Assembly: GCA_019745775.1 (NCBI GenBank)
Contig: JAIESR010000088.1
Coordinates: forward strand, 1-38,432
Direction: 5' to 3'
DNA from: Xanthobacteraceae bacterium
GTDB lineage: Bacteria > Pseudomonadota > Alphaproteobacteria > Rhizobiales > Xanthobacteraceae
Length of the DNA: 38,432 nucleotides
Shown: positions 8,733 through 16,695 of the stretch, in pieces
How positions within the stretch are numbered: position 1 is the stretch's first letter
Layout of the letters: the number at the start of each line of letters is the position of its first letter
Made by a program: the position numbers and the translations under genes
The notes under the pieces: generated by a model
Told to the model about the DNA's origin: nothing
The model's input: only the letters and a program-made list of their open reading frames with translations
Database searches by the model: none

Positions 8733-9803
8733 ATGGGTGACTTCCGCAGCTTCAAGACCGCCCGGCGCGAACCTGCCGTGCCGATGCAGCCGCTGGTCGA
8801 TCCCGCCGGCTGGAGCGCGGACGACCTCAAGGACGTGTCGCGCTGGAGCTACCGGATCAACAGCGCCGATGCCGACGAGCTCGAAGCGGCCGTCGCCGCG
8901 GTGCGCCGCAACGGCGTCGCCATGGTCGACATCCGCAGGCAAGATTTCCCGCTCAAGGCGTTCGCCGACGTGCTGACCGACGTGCGGCGCGAGCTGATGG
9001 ACGGCCGCGGCATCGTGATGATGCAGGACTTCCCGCTCGACCGGTTCGACCGTGAAGCCACCGCCATCGCCTATATCGGGCTCGGCGCCCATCTCGGGCA
9101 GACCATGTCGCAGAACAAGCTGGGCCACATCCTCGGCCACGTGAAGGACCTCGGCGGCGACTACAACGATCCGAACACCCGCGGCTACATGACCAATGCG
9201 GAGATGCGCTTCCACACCGACGCCTGCGACTATGTCGGCCTGCTCTGCCTCCAGACGCCGATGTCGGGCGGCGCCAGCCGGATCGCGAGCTCGGTGACGG
9301 TCTACAACACCGTGCTCAGGCGGCGGCCCGAGCTGGTCGAGGCGCTGTGCGGCGACTACTACCGCTCGCGGAGCGGCGAGACCAGCCCCGGCGACCTGCC
9401 GTATTTCAAGCAGCCGATCTTCTCCTTCCATGAGGGCTATTTCAGCGCGACCGGCGCCGGCGCCGTGATCGACAAGGCGCAGAAGCTTCCCGGCGTGCCG
9501 AAGTTCACGCCGGTGCAGAAGGAGGCGATCGACGTCTATCGCGACACCGTCGACGAGATCGCGCTCGACATCGACTTCCAGCGCGGCGACATCCAGTTCC
9601 TCAACAATTTCGTCATGCTGCATACGCGGCGCGAATACCACGACTGGCCCGAGCTGGAGCGCAAGCGGCATCTCTTGCGGCTGTGGCTCTACGACGCCAA
9701 CGGCCGGCCGATCCCGAAGGCCCAGCGCGAAGGCCGCTTCGGCCGTGGCGTCAGCGTGAAGGGCGTGCAGCGCGTGGCGCCGCTCGAGGCGGAAGCGGCG
9801 TGA
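8733..9803 (+). CDS. TauD/TfdA-family Fe(II)/2-oxoglutarate-type dioxygenase
   Basis: A 356-residue protein with the TauD-like double-stranded beta-helix signature: HTD at residues 161-163 (FHTDACDYVGL), a distal His297 (FVMLHTRREY) and a downstream Arg at 312 or 316 (KRHLLRLWL) for 2-oxoglutarate. These give the 2-His-1-carboxylate iron site expected of TfdA/clavaminate synthase-like enzymes. It would oxidise a small acid or amide in the cytoplasm using oxygen. The ATG at 8733 has only a weak ribosome site. Its stop overlaps the GTG start of the crotonase as GTGA, so the two are probably translated together. Substrate is unknown. Co-occurrence with a Bug receptor suggests an imported organic acid. 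Confidence 0.85.
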   Translation: MGDFRSFKTARREPAVPMQPLVDPAGWSADDLKDVSRWSYRINSADADELEAAVAAVRRNGVAMVDIRRQDFPLKAFADVLTDVRRELMDGRGIVMMQDFPLDRFDREATAIAYIGLGAHLGQTMSQNKLGHILGHVKDLGGDYNDPNTRGYMTNAEMRFHTDACDYVGLLCLQTPMSGGASRIASSVTVYNTVLRRRPELVEALCGDYYRSRSGETSPGDLPYFKQPIFSFHEGYFSATGAGAVIDKAQKLPGVPKFTPVQKEAIDVYRDTVDEIALDIDFQRGDIQFLNNFVMLHTRREYHDWPELERKRHLLRLWLYDANGRPIPKAQREGRFGRGVSVKGVQRVAPLEAEAA

Positions 9804-10618
9804 CTGAAGAGACAGTCCTGTACGCTGCCGACGGCAAGGTCGGCATCGTCACCCTCAACCGGCCCGAAAAGCTCAACGCCCTCTCGATGGAGATGCGGCT
9901 CGCGATCGAGTCCGTGCTCCAGCGCGCCGATGCCGACGAGGCGACCAGCGTCATCGTGCTGCGCGGCAACGGCCGCAGCTTCTGCGTCGGGTTCGACGTC
10001 GGCGGCGGGGCCGGCCATCAGCGGCCATGGCGGCATGATGCGCTGAAGTATCGCGAACGGCTCGCCGTCAGCATGCGCTGCTTGATGACGCCGTGGACGC
10101 TGAAGAAGCCGGTCATCGCCTCGGTGCAGGGGCACGCGCTCGGCGGCGGCTGCGAGCTCGCGATGTTCTGCGATCTCACCGTCGCGGCGGAGGACGCGCT
10201 GTTCGGCGAGCCGGAGGTGCTCTTCTCGCAGGTCGGCCCGGCGGTGCTGATGCCGTTCATCGTCGGCCACAAGCGGGCGCGCGAGCTGATCTATTTTGGC
10301 GACAAGATCGACGCCAGGCGCGCGCACGCGATCGGCATGGTCAACCGCGTCGTGCCGCCCGCGGAGCTTGCGGCGGCGACGATGAAATACGCCAGGCGGC
10401 TGGCGCTGATCGCGCCGGAGGCGCTGGCGGCCGCCAAGCTCGCGGTCAATCGCGGGCTCGACGCCGCGGGCTTCCGCACCGCGCTTAACAACGGCCTCGA
10501 CGTGCTGGCGCCGCTCTATGCGGCAGAGACCGAGGTCGGCAAGGAGTTCGACGCGATCCGCGCCAGGGACGGCCTGAAGGCCGCGCTGGCGTGGCGCAAG
10601 AAGCAGCTCGAGGAGTGA
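9800..10618 (+). CDS. Enoyl-CoA hydratase/isomerase family protein (crotonase fold)
   Basis: A 272-residue crotonase starting with GTG at 9800, overlapping the dioxygenase stop by four bases. It shows the oxyanion-hole regions GRSFCVGFDVGG and HALGGGCELAMFCD. Glu119 and Glu139 (GEPEV) are spaced 20 apart, matching the two catalytic glutamates of enoyl-CoA hydratase. That supports a hydratase, although isomerases and hydrolases of this fold cannot be excluded. It acts on an enoyl-CoA in the cytoplasm. A longer upstream frame exists inside the dioxygenase gene but is not homologous sequence. Pairing with a dioxygenase rather than a dehydrogenase is unusual for beta-oxidation. Confidence 0.87.
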   Translation: MTEETVLYAADGKVGIVTLNRPEKLNALSMEMRLAIESVLQRADADEATSVIVLRGNGRSFCVGFDVGGGAGHQRPWRHDALKYRERLAVSMRCLMTPWTLKKPVIASVQGHALGGGCELAMFCDLTVAAEDALFGEPEVLFSQVGPAVLMPFIVGHKRARELIYFGDKIDARRAHAIGMVNRVVPPAELAAATMKYARRLALIAPEALAAAKLAVNRGLDAAGFRTALNNGLDVLAPLYAAETEVGKEFDAIRARDGLKAALAWRKKQLEE

Positions 10619-10631
10619 CTGCTGACGGCTG

Positions 10632-11381
10632 CTACGCGGCCTTGCCGACAACAATTCCGTGATCAGCGACGCGGCGGTCGTAGTCGTCCGCGAGCGCGCG
10701 CAGCGCCGCGGCACCATCCCCCGCGAACGATGGTCCATGCATCAGCGCCAAGGTACGCGGCGCGAGCTTCGAAAGCGCGCGGATCGTCGTGCCCATGTCC
10801 GGGTTGAGCGCCGAGTACTTGAACAGATCCTCGGCCGCGATCGCCGGCCCGACGATGTCGCCGTCGGTCAAGGGCGGGCAGTCGCCGAGCTGCGTGAAGA
10901 GATCGCCGCAGAGCAGCGTTCCGGTCGATTCCTCGTACATCACGCCGGCGTCCCAGCCGTGCGGCGTATGCGGCGTGTCGAGATAGCGGACGCGCTTGCC
11001 CTTGCCGAGGTCGATGGTTTCACCGTCCGCAAGCACGCGAGGAGGGCGGTCCGCCATGTCGTTCAGCGACACCAGGCAGCCGGTCTGGCCGTGGGCAAGC
11101 TGCGCCTGCGGCGCCACCGCGAGCCATTCGTTCATCGCGCCGCACTCGTCGGCCTCGTAGTGGCCGAAGGCGATCCAGCGCAGGCGCTCGGGCGGAATGA
11201 TGCGGCTCACCGCGTCGCGGGTCAGCGGGAACATCTTGCGCAGGCCGGTGTGAAACAGCAGCGGCTCGTCGCCGAGGATGAGGAACTGGTTGAACGCGAA
11301 GCCGGCCGGCGGGGCGATCTGCGGTACGAAGGTCGAGAGGCGGTAGATGCCGTTGGCGATCTCGCTGACTTTGGTCTCCAT
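10632..11381 (-). CDS. Metallo-beta-lactamase-fold diiron protein (ODP/FprA-like domain)
   Basis: A 249-residue single-domain protein resembling the oxygen-binding diiron domain of flavodiiron proteins. The metal motif is GHYEADECG (His74, Glu76, Asp78), with His141 or His138 (TPHTPHGWD), Asp160 (LCGDLF) and His215 (LMHGPSF). The H-x-E-x-D motif, rather than the H-x-H-x-D-H motif of hydrolytic beta-lactamases, points to a non-heme diiron centre. No flavodoxin domain is attached, so an external electron donor would be needed if it reduces oxygen or nitric oxide. It is transcribed away from a TetR regulator, and the short gap holds two palindromes, so it is a likely target of that regulator. 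Function in this context is inferred. Confidence 0.75.
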   Translation of the reverse strand: METKVSEIANGIYRLSTFVPQIAPPAGFAFNQFLILGDEPLLFHTGLRKMFPLTRDAVSRIIPPERLRWIAFGHYEADECGAMNEWLAVAPQAQLAHGQTGCLVSLNDMADRPPRVLADGETIDLGKGKRVRYLDTPHTPHGWDAGVMYEESTGTLLCGDLFTQLGDCPPLTDGDIVGPAIAAEDLFKYSALNPDMGTTIRALSKLAPRTLALMHGPSFAGDGAAALRALADDYDRRVADHGIVVGKAA

Positions 11382-11439
11382 GACTTTCTCCTGGGGGGCT
11401 GCGGCCTCGCCACGGGAGTGGACATTGGCCTAATTTTGA

Positions 11440-11459
11440 CGATACGTATGTGTGTATCG
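11440..11459. promoter_or_regulatory. Palindrome between the diiron protein and TetR genes (candidate operator 1)
   Basis: The 20-base sequence CGATACGTATGTGTGTATCG has perfect 6-bp arms (CGATAC/GTATCG) around an 8-base centre. It lies in the 129-base divergent spacer in an AT-rich patch. Size and symmetry suit a TetR-family dimer, but binding is inferred. Confidence 0.5.
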
Positions 11460-11485
11460 AAATATGGGGCGCCTGTCAATATGGA

Positions 11486-11501
11486 TGCACATAACTGTGC
11501 A
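11486..11501. promoter_or_regulatory. Palindrome just upstream of the TetR start (candidate operator 2)
   Basis: TGCACATAACTGTGCA is a 6-bp inverted repeat around TAAC, ending nine bases before the TetR ATG. It could be an autoregulatory site or simply a chance palindrome. Its sequence differs from that of the 11440-11459 palindrome, so the two are unlikely to be equal sites for one protein. Confidence 0.4.
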
Positions 11502-11510
11502 ATGAAATAA

Positions 11511-12080
11511 ATGGCCCGGACCTACACCCTCAAGAAGCGGGCGGAGCAGCAGGCGGAGACCCGCCTGCGGATCGTCGAGGCGGCGGTCGACCTGCACCGG
11601 ACCGTCGGTCCGGCGGCCACCACCGTCAGCATGGTGGCGGAGCGGGCCGGCGTTCAGCGGCACACGTTCTATGCGCACTTCCCCGATGAGCGGAGCCTGC
11701 TGAACGCGTGCGCGGGACTGTCGCTGGAGCGCGACCCGCTGCCGGAGGCCGCGCCGTGGCGGAAGATCGCGGATCGGCGCGAGCGCCTGCGCGTGGGGCT
11801 GCTCGCACTCTACGGCTGGTACGATCGTAACGCCGATCTGGCGGGATGCGTCCTGCGCGATGCCGAACATCATCGGCTGGTGCGGGAAACCGCCGAGCGG
11901 ACATGGGCGCCGTTCATGGCCGCCTATCAGGAGGTGCTCGGCGCGAATTTGAGCGCCAAACAGCAGGCGATGCTGGGGCTGGCGCTCAGCTTCTACACGT
12001 GGCGCACGCTCGCGCGCGACGGCGGCCTCGGCCAGGCCGCCGCCGTCAAAGCCATGGTGCAGGCCATCGACGGCGCCTGA
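11511..12080 (+). CDS. TetR-family transcriptional regulator
   Basis: A 189-residue regulator with an N-terminal TetR helix-turn-helix (residues about 15-62: RIVEAAVDLH, then TTVSMVAERAGVQRHTFYAHF). A helical C-terminal ligand domain follows. The F-Y-A-H-F ending of the recognition helix is characteristic. It is the only stand-alone transcription factor recognised in the window apart from the HigA-like antitoxin. It is divergent from the diiron protein gene, so it probably controls that gene and itself; control of the neighbouring catabolic genes is possible but unproven. No clear ribosome site precedes the ATG at 11511. Confidence 0.9.
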   Translation: MARTYTLKKRAEQQAETRLRIVEAAVDLHRTVGPAATTVSMVAERAGVQRHTFYAHFPDERSLLNACAGLSLERDPLPEAAPWRKIADRRERLRVGLLALYGWYDRNADLAGCVLRDAEHHRLVRETAERTWAPFMAAYQEVLGANLSAKQQAMLGLALSFYTWRTLARDGGLGQAAAVKAMVQAIDGA

Positions 12081-12107
12081 AACGCGCGATGCGAAATTCT
12101 CTCCCGG

Positions 12108-12200
12108 CCTCATGGTGAGGAGCGCACGAAGTGCGCGTCTCGAACCATGGCCGCCCCCGCCCTTCGAGACGCCCGCTTCGCGGGCTCCTCAGGGTGAGGG
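12108..12200. repeat. CCTCATGGTGAGGAGC-type palindromic repeat
   Basis: The left arm begins CCTCATGGTGAGGAGC and contains the hairpin GCGCACGAAGTGCGC. The right arm ends GGGCTCCTCAGGGTGAGG and contains CCCGCTTCGCGGG. Together they form an imperfect inverted repeat of about 93 bp between the convergent TetR and amidohydrolase genes. It may act as a bidirectional stop for transcription. Confidence 0.8.
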
Positions 12201-12226
12201 CGGATGGAGAGCCGTTCCGCGGCGAT

Positions 12227-13480
12227 TTACTCCGCCGCCACGCCCGCGACCCCCGCCGCCTTGCGCGCGGCGAGCCGCGCCTGCTTCACCGGCGACAGCA
12301 CCGGCTCGAGGTTGAACAGCTTCTGCGCGTTGCGGCCGAGGATGTTCTTCTTGGCCTCCATGTCGATGAAGGGGAGGTCGTAGATCGTCGACGGCAGGTC
12401 CATGTCCCAGTGCGGATAGTCGGACGAATAGAGGAGCTGCGTCGGCGCGTTGATCATCTCGAACGTGACTTCGAGCGCCTTCCTGTTGTCGACCATCTCC
12501 ATCGGCTGCGAGGTGAAATACATCTCGCGCATGTACTCGCTCGGCTTGCGCTTGAGCAGCGGCGCGTCCGAGGTGCGCATCATGAACTCGTTGTCGAGCC
12601 GCTGCATCATGAACGGCAGCCAGGCGAGGCCGGATTCGATCCAGATCGTCTTGAGCTTGGGGAAGCGCTCCGGCATGCCGTTCACCAGCCAGTTCGCCAT
12701 GTGCAGCATGTTGCACCAGGTGAAGCCGAGGCCGTGCACCGCGATGAAGCGGTTGGTGAGCTGCAGGCTCTGGTCGGCCCAGGTGAAGGCGGCGTGGAAG
12801 CCGAGGGGCAGGTTCCGCTCCTGCAGCGCCGCGTACATCTTCATGTAGGGGTTCTGGTAGTTGCGGGTGTAGTGCGTCGCCGTGACCATGAAACCGACCA
12901 CGCCTTTGCGCTCGCCGAACTCCTCGATGATCTGGTAGCACGCCTCGGGATCGTGGAACGGCAGATAGAGCATCGACTTGATGCGCGGCTCCTTGTCGAG
13001 GATGGTGTCGCAGAGCCAGCGGTTGTAGCCGCGCGCCAGGCCGACCTCGACCTCGTGGCGCGGACAGTTCGAGAGATTGAGCATCGGCGTCGGAAACATC
13101 ACCGCCATGTCGACGCCGAGCTGGTCCATCCAGCGCTCCATCAGCACGATGTCGCGATGCGGCGTGGATGGCACTTTCTCGTTCTTGCGCTCCGGGTAGC
13201 GGGTGATGCGGCCGGCGAGCTCCTGGTAGGAGCCGCTTTCCGACGAGATGCCGCCGCGCGACGTGCCCTGGAACTTCGCCTCGTGGCGCAGCACCGGGTC
13301 GTCGATGAATTCGGCGATCTCCTTGAACGCTTCGGTCTCGTAATGGTGCGAGTCGACGTCGACGATGAAGAGATCCTCGTAGCGGCGCTCGATCGCCTGC
13401 TCGGCGGCGTTCTTCAACAGCGTGCGTGTGTCGAAGCCCTCGGCGGAGAGGTCGCGGAAGCTGCGGGTATGTTCGTTCAT
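12227..13480 (-). CDS. Amidohydrolase-2 family metal enzyme
   Basis: A 417-residue TIM-barrel protein of the amidohydrolase-2 (PF04909) type. Visible motifs are VDVDSHHYE near residues 40-48 for the first strand, GFHAAFTWADQS and HMANW in the middle, and YSSDYPHWD near the end. The family includes hydrolases and non-oxidative decarboxylases such as gamma-resorcylate decarboxylase. It is the third gene of a minus-strand set with a UbiD decarboxylase and a small Rieske protein, the gap to the Rieske stop being 24 bases. The ATG at 13480 has an A/G-rich leader. Whether it cleaves or decarboxylates its substrate cannot be decided from sequence. The close linkage to UbiD makes successive steps on one aromatic acid plausible. 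Confidence 0.82.
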   Translation of the reverse strand: MNEHTRSFRDLSAEGFDTRTLLKNAAEQAIERRYEDLFIVDVDSHHYETEAFKEIAEFIDDPVLRHEAKFQGTSRGGISSESGSYQELAGRITRYPERKNEKVPSTPHRDIVLMERWMDQLGVDMAVMFPTPMLNLSNCPRHEVEVGLARGYNRWLCDTILDKEPRIKSMLYLPFHDPEACYQIIEEFGERKGVVGFMVTATHYTRNYQNPYMKMYAALQERNLPLGFHAAFTWADQSLQLTNRFIAVHGLGFTWCNMLHMANWLVNGMPERFPKLKTIWIESGLAWLPFMMQRLDNEFMMRTSDAPLLKRKPSEYMREMYFTSQPMEMVDNRKALEVTFEMINAPTQLLYSSDYPHWDMDLPSTIYDLPFIDMEAKKNILGRNAQKLFNLEPVLSPVKQARLAARKAAGVAGVAAE

Positions 13481-13504
13481 GGCGGTTTCCCTTGGTTTCC
13501 GCTG

Positions 13505-13870
13505 TTAGACCGCGACGAAGATCTCGCCGCCGCGCTTCACAACTTCGTATTTCTTCAGCCGCAGCCGCTTGTCGATGACATGGCAGCCGTCGGCGAGATG
13601 GAATTCGTAGCCGTGCCATGGGCAGACGATGTGCATGTCGTCCTCGTCGAAGGTCTGGCCCAGGAGGATGCCGCCTTCGCCGATCCGGTCGACCACCTGT
13701 GGCATGCGCAGGCCCTCGCAGGCCGGGCCGCCCTGGTGCGGGCAGAGGTTGCGGTAGGCGTAATAGCTGTCGCGATGGCGGATGACGCCGATTTCCTCGC
13801 GGCCGACCCGGATCAGGCGGACGTCGCCGTCCTTGATCTCGCCGTCCTTGCAAACCAGAACTTCGGGCAT
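13505..13870 (-). CDS. Rieske [2Fe-2S] ferredoxin-like protein
   Basis: A 121-residue single-domain Rieske protein. The cluster ligands are Cys43 and His45 (CPHQGGPACEG) and Cys83 and His86 (CPWHGYEF). It has no membrane anchor and no catalytic iron domain, so it is either a soluble electron carrier or a small Rieske partner of an oxygenase. The ATG at 13870 has AAAGAGG about six bases upstream, better than the longer frame that starts at 13930. It lies between the UbiD and amidohydrolase genes on the same strand. No Rieske oxygenase alpha subunit or reductase is present in the window, so its partner is unknown. Confidence 0.9.
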   Translation of the reverse strand: MPEVLVCKDGEIKDGDVRLIRVGREEIGVIRHRDSYYAYRNLCPHQGGPACEGLRMPQVVDRIGEGGILLGQTFDEDDMHIVCPWHGYEFHLADGCHVIDKRLRLKKYEVVKRGGEIFVAV

Positions 13871-13933
13871 CAGCGCCTCTTTCTTGCTTGGAATTGACCG
13901 ATCAATGCACCATGGCAGGCGGCGCGGCAACCG

Positions 13934-15310
13934 TCACCGCCACGCATCCAGTTCCTGTATCTCGAATTCCTCCCAGCCCGGGACGTCCGCGACCTCCGAG
14001 AACGGCTTGCCGAATGGCCGCGTGGCGTCGACGCCGATCGCCGAGGCGACCCGCATCGGCCGCGCCACCTTGGGGTCGTCGATCGAGGGATCGGACGGGC
14101 CGGCCGGGATGTCGCCGACGACGATCACGTCCTCCTGCGGCTGGGTGCGGAACGCCATCGCCCATTCCACCTCGGCCGAATTGTGCACGTCGATGTCGGG
14201 CTCGACGATCACCGTCCATTTCGGGCGGATGTTGCTCGACATGGCGTTGAGGATGACCTGCCGCGGCTCGCCTTTGAAGCGCGGCGTCATCGAGATCACG
14301 ACGAAGAACGACACGCCCGCCGACGCCCGCACCGACACGTCCTGGATGGTCGGGAATTGCGCCTTGAGCGTGCGCAGGAACGACGCCTCGAACGGGATCT
14401 GCTTGAGGATGTGGTTCTCGGTCACCGGCTTGCCGGTGAGCAGGCCCTGGAAGATCGGCTCCTTGCGGTGCGTGATGGCGGTGATCTTCGCCACCGGCTT
14501 GAGCGAGGGCGGCGTGTAATAGCCCGTGTACTCGCCGAGCGGTCCCTCCATCACCGTGTTGTTCATGTCGACCTCGAACTCGATCACCACCTCGGCATGC
14601 GCCGGCACCTCGAGGTCGCAGGTCTTGCAGCGCGTCAGCTCGACCGGCGCGCCGCGCAGGCCGCCCGCGACCTCCCAGTCGTTGGTCTGGTCCGGCACCT
14701 GCACCTGGCAGGTATAGGCGAGGATCGGATCGACGCCGATGATCAGCGCCGCCTTCGGCGTGACGCCCATCTGCTGGCACTTGGTGAGGTTCTTGCCGAA
14801 GCGATGGAACGGCTGCGCCGAGAACGAGAACGTGTCCTTGCCAAGGATCAGAAAACGGTAGTGGCCGATGTCGGGCACGCCGGTCTCGGGGTCCTTCGAC
14901 ACCACGATGCCCGGCGTGATGTAGGGCCCGCCGTCCTTCGGGCTGTAGGTCGGGATCGGGAAGCGCCGGACATCGATGTCATCGGTGATGACGACCTCCT
15001 GGCAGGGCGCGCCCGCGCCGTTCGCGATCTTCGGCGCGATCGGCTTGCTCAGGCCGTCGAGCACCTTCTGGGTGACGGTCTTCTCGTCGGCCTCGAACGC
15101 GATCAGCGCGTGCTTGCGGCTGGAATAGACGCCGCACACCAGCGGAAAGTCCGTGCCGTTTTTGTTGAAGCTCGTCGCCTTGCGGCCTTTGGCGTAGGCG
15201 TGCTTGAGCGCCTTGCCGACGTCGGTGAGGGCGATCTGCTGGTTGATGTCGATGAGCTCGCCCTGCTGGCGCATCACGTCGAGGAACTGGCGGAAATCGT
15301 GGAACGGCAT
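13934..15310 (-). CDS. UbiD-family prenylated-FMN decarboxylase (short form)
   Basis: A 458-residue UbiD-type decarboxylase. Conserved regions include FPIPTYSPKDGGPYIT (residues about 117-132), GHYRFLI with Arg152, and VMEGPLGEYTGYY with Glu255 and Glu260. The Arg-Glu-Glu set, with the glutamates five apart, matches the catalytic residues of Fdc1/UbiD that work with prenylated FMN and a divalent metal. It should carry out reversible decarboxylation of an aromatic or unsaturated acid in the cytoplasm. No UbiX prenyltransferase gene is present in the window, so cofactor supply must come from elsewhere. It heads the UbiD-Rieske-amidohydrolase set and is divergent from a Bug receptor across 170 bases. 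It is clearly distinct from the longer UbiD at 22387-23982. Confidence 0.9.
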   Translation of the reverse strand: MPFHDFRQFLDVMRQQGELIDINQQIALTDVGKALKHAYAKGRKATSFNKNGTDFPLVCGVYSSRKHALIAFEADEKTVTQKVLDGLSKPIAPKIANGAGAPCQEVVITDDIDVRRFPIPTYSPKDGGPYITPGIVVSKDPETGVPDIGHYRFLILGKDTFSFSAQPFHRFGKNLTKCQQMGVTPKAALIIGVDPILAYTCQVQVPDQTNDWEVAGGLRGAPVELTRCKTCDLEVPAHAEVVIEFEVDMNNTVMEGPLGEYTGYYTPPSLKPVAKITAITHRKEPIFQGLLTGKPVTENHILKQIPFEASFLRTLKAQFPTIQDVSVRASAGVSFFVVISMTPRFKGEPRQVILNAMSSNIRPKWTVIVEPDIDVHNSAEVEWAMAFRTQPQEDVIVVGDIPAGPSDPSIDDPKVARPMRVASAIGVDATRPFGKPFSEVADVPGWEEFEIQELDAWR

Positions 15311-15480
15311 TCGTGGGGTTCTTTCTCCTGGCTGGCCGGTCCCCTAGCGTAACCGGCGGAGCGCCGCGTGCGTCATTATCGCGCGCCGCGATTGCCCACG
15401 CAAACCGCGCATTGAAGCGGTTTGGCCAAGCATGCCAGACTTGCCGTACAAAGATAACAAGGCGCTCGGGGAGTTGACGC

Positions 15481-16446
15481 ATGAAGCGGATTGCCGCCGC
15501 GCTGCTATCGCTTTTGGCTCTTGTCGCCAACGCGGCTGCGCAGGACGCATGGCCGAACCGGCCGATCCGCATGGTGGTCCCGCTGCCGGCGGGCGCGTCG
15601 GCCGACGTGATCGGCCGGCTGGTGGCCGCCAGGCTCGGCGAGCGGCTCGGGCAGACCGTGGTGATCGAGAACCGCGCCGGCGCCAGTGGCGCGATCGGCG
15701 CCGACGCGGTCGCGCGCGCCGCGCCGGACGGCTACACGCTCGGGATGGCGACCACGACCACGCACGTCACCAACGCCATCGTCAATTCCAAGCTCGCCTA
15801 TGATCCGATCAAGGATTTCACTGCCGTCGCCATGATCGGCATCGTGCCTTACCTGCTGTCGGTATCGCCGAAACTGCCGGCGAAGGATGTGCGCGAGCTC
15901 ATCGCGCTCGCCAAGGCGAAGCCGGGCGCGCTGAACTATTCCTCGGTGGGGCTCGGCAGCGTGGCGCATCTCGCCACCGAGCTGTTCGCGAACATGACCG
16001 GCATCAAGCTCAATCACGTTCCCTATCGCTCGTCCGCGCAGGCGGTGGTCGACCTCGCCGAGGGCCGTATCGACATCACCTTCGGCACGCTCGGTTCGAG
16101 CCTCCCGCTGATGCGGGACGGCAGGGTGAAGGCCCTTGCCGTCAGCACCGCCAAGCGCGCCTCGCAGGCGCCGGACGTTCCGACCATGGTCGAAGCCGGC
16201 GTGCCGGGCTTCGAGACCTCGCTCTGGTTCGCGCTGGTGGCGCCGGCAAACCTGCCGGTCGCGATCGCGGCGCGGCTCAACAAGGAGATCAACGCCATCG
16301 TCACCGATCCAGCGGTGATCAAGGGCCTCGACCTGCAGGCGATGGAGCCCGATCCGGTTCCGCTTGACCGCATGAGCAGCCTCATCCGCGACGACCTCGC
16401 GCGCTGGCGCGAGATCGCAGCCAAGGCCGGTGTCAAGGCGGAGTAG
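15481..16446 (+). CDS. Bug/TctC-type periplasmic receptor
   Basis: A 321-residue substrate-binding protein. A clean signal peptide (MKRIAAALLSLLALVANAAA, cleavage near residue 21) is followed by the typical WPNRPIRMVVPLPAGASADV start of the mature Bug fold. The ATG at 15481 is preceded by CGGGGAG with a seven-base spacing. It would capture a carboxylate in the periplasm. It is divergent from the UbiD-Rieske-amidohydrolase genes, which fits a shared substrate, though this is inferred. It has no adjacent TctA/TctB. Bug proteins are often orphan receptors in Betaproteobacteria and some Alphaproteobacteria. Confidence 0.92.
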   Translation: MKRIAAALLSLLALVANAAAQDAWPNRPIRMVVPLPAGASADVIGRLVAARLGERLGQTVVIENRAGASGAIGADAVARAAPDGYTLGMATTTTHVTNAIVNSKLAYDPIKDFTAVAMIGIVPYLLSVSPKLPAKDVRELIALAKAKPGALNYSSVGLGSVAHLATELFANMTGIKLNHVPYRSSAQAVVDLAEGRIDITFGTLGSSLPLMRDGRVKALAVSTAKRASQAPDVPTMVEAGVPGFETSLWFALVAPANLPVAIAARLNKEINAIVTDPAVIKGLDLQAMEPDPVPLDRMSSLIRDDLARWREIAAKAGVKAE

Positions 16447-16525
16447 CCAAGTGCGTGTCACCGGCCGGCAAACCTCGGAGGTGATATGCCTCGCGAGAAC
16501 GGAGATGCGTGCGCGTTCTTCGTAG

Positions 16526-16552
16526 CCTGGGTTGAGTGCAGCGAAACCCAGG
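16526..16552. repeat. Small inverted repeat downstream of the Bug gene
   Basis: CCTGGGTT and AAACCCAGG form a stem of about eight base pairs around GAGTGCAGCG. It lies 80 bases after the Bug stop and could serve as a transcript end, but no T-run follows. It is more likely another member of the local repeat collection. Confidence 0.5.
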
Positions 16553-16558
16553 AGCGCT

Positions 16559-16592
16559 CTGTCGACTCGATAGGTCTGTCGACTCGATAGGT
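16559..16592. repeat. 17-bp tandem duplication
   Basis: The unit CTGTCGACTCGATAGGT occurs twice, head to tail with no spacer. It lies between two palindromic repeats in the convergent gap and contains TCGA-rich partial palindromes. Confidence 0.85.
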
Positions 16593-16598
16593 CAGTCC

Positions 16599-16695
16599 GT
16601 AGGGTGGGCAAAGCGAAGCGTGCCCACCTCTTCGTGCAACAGTATCGCGACGTCCAGGTGGGCACGGCGCGAAGACGCGCCTTTACCCACCCTAC
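16599..16695. repeat. GTAGGGTGGGCAAAGCG-type palindromic repeat
   Basis: The left arm GTAGGGTGGGCAAAGCGAAG and a right arm ending TTTACCCACCCTAC form an imperfect inverted repeat of about 97 bp. The right end supplies the TAG stop codon of the amidohydrolase gene read on the minus strand (16692-16694). Confidence 0.85.
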
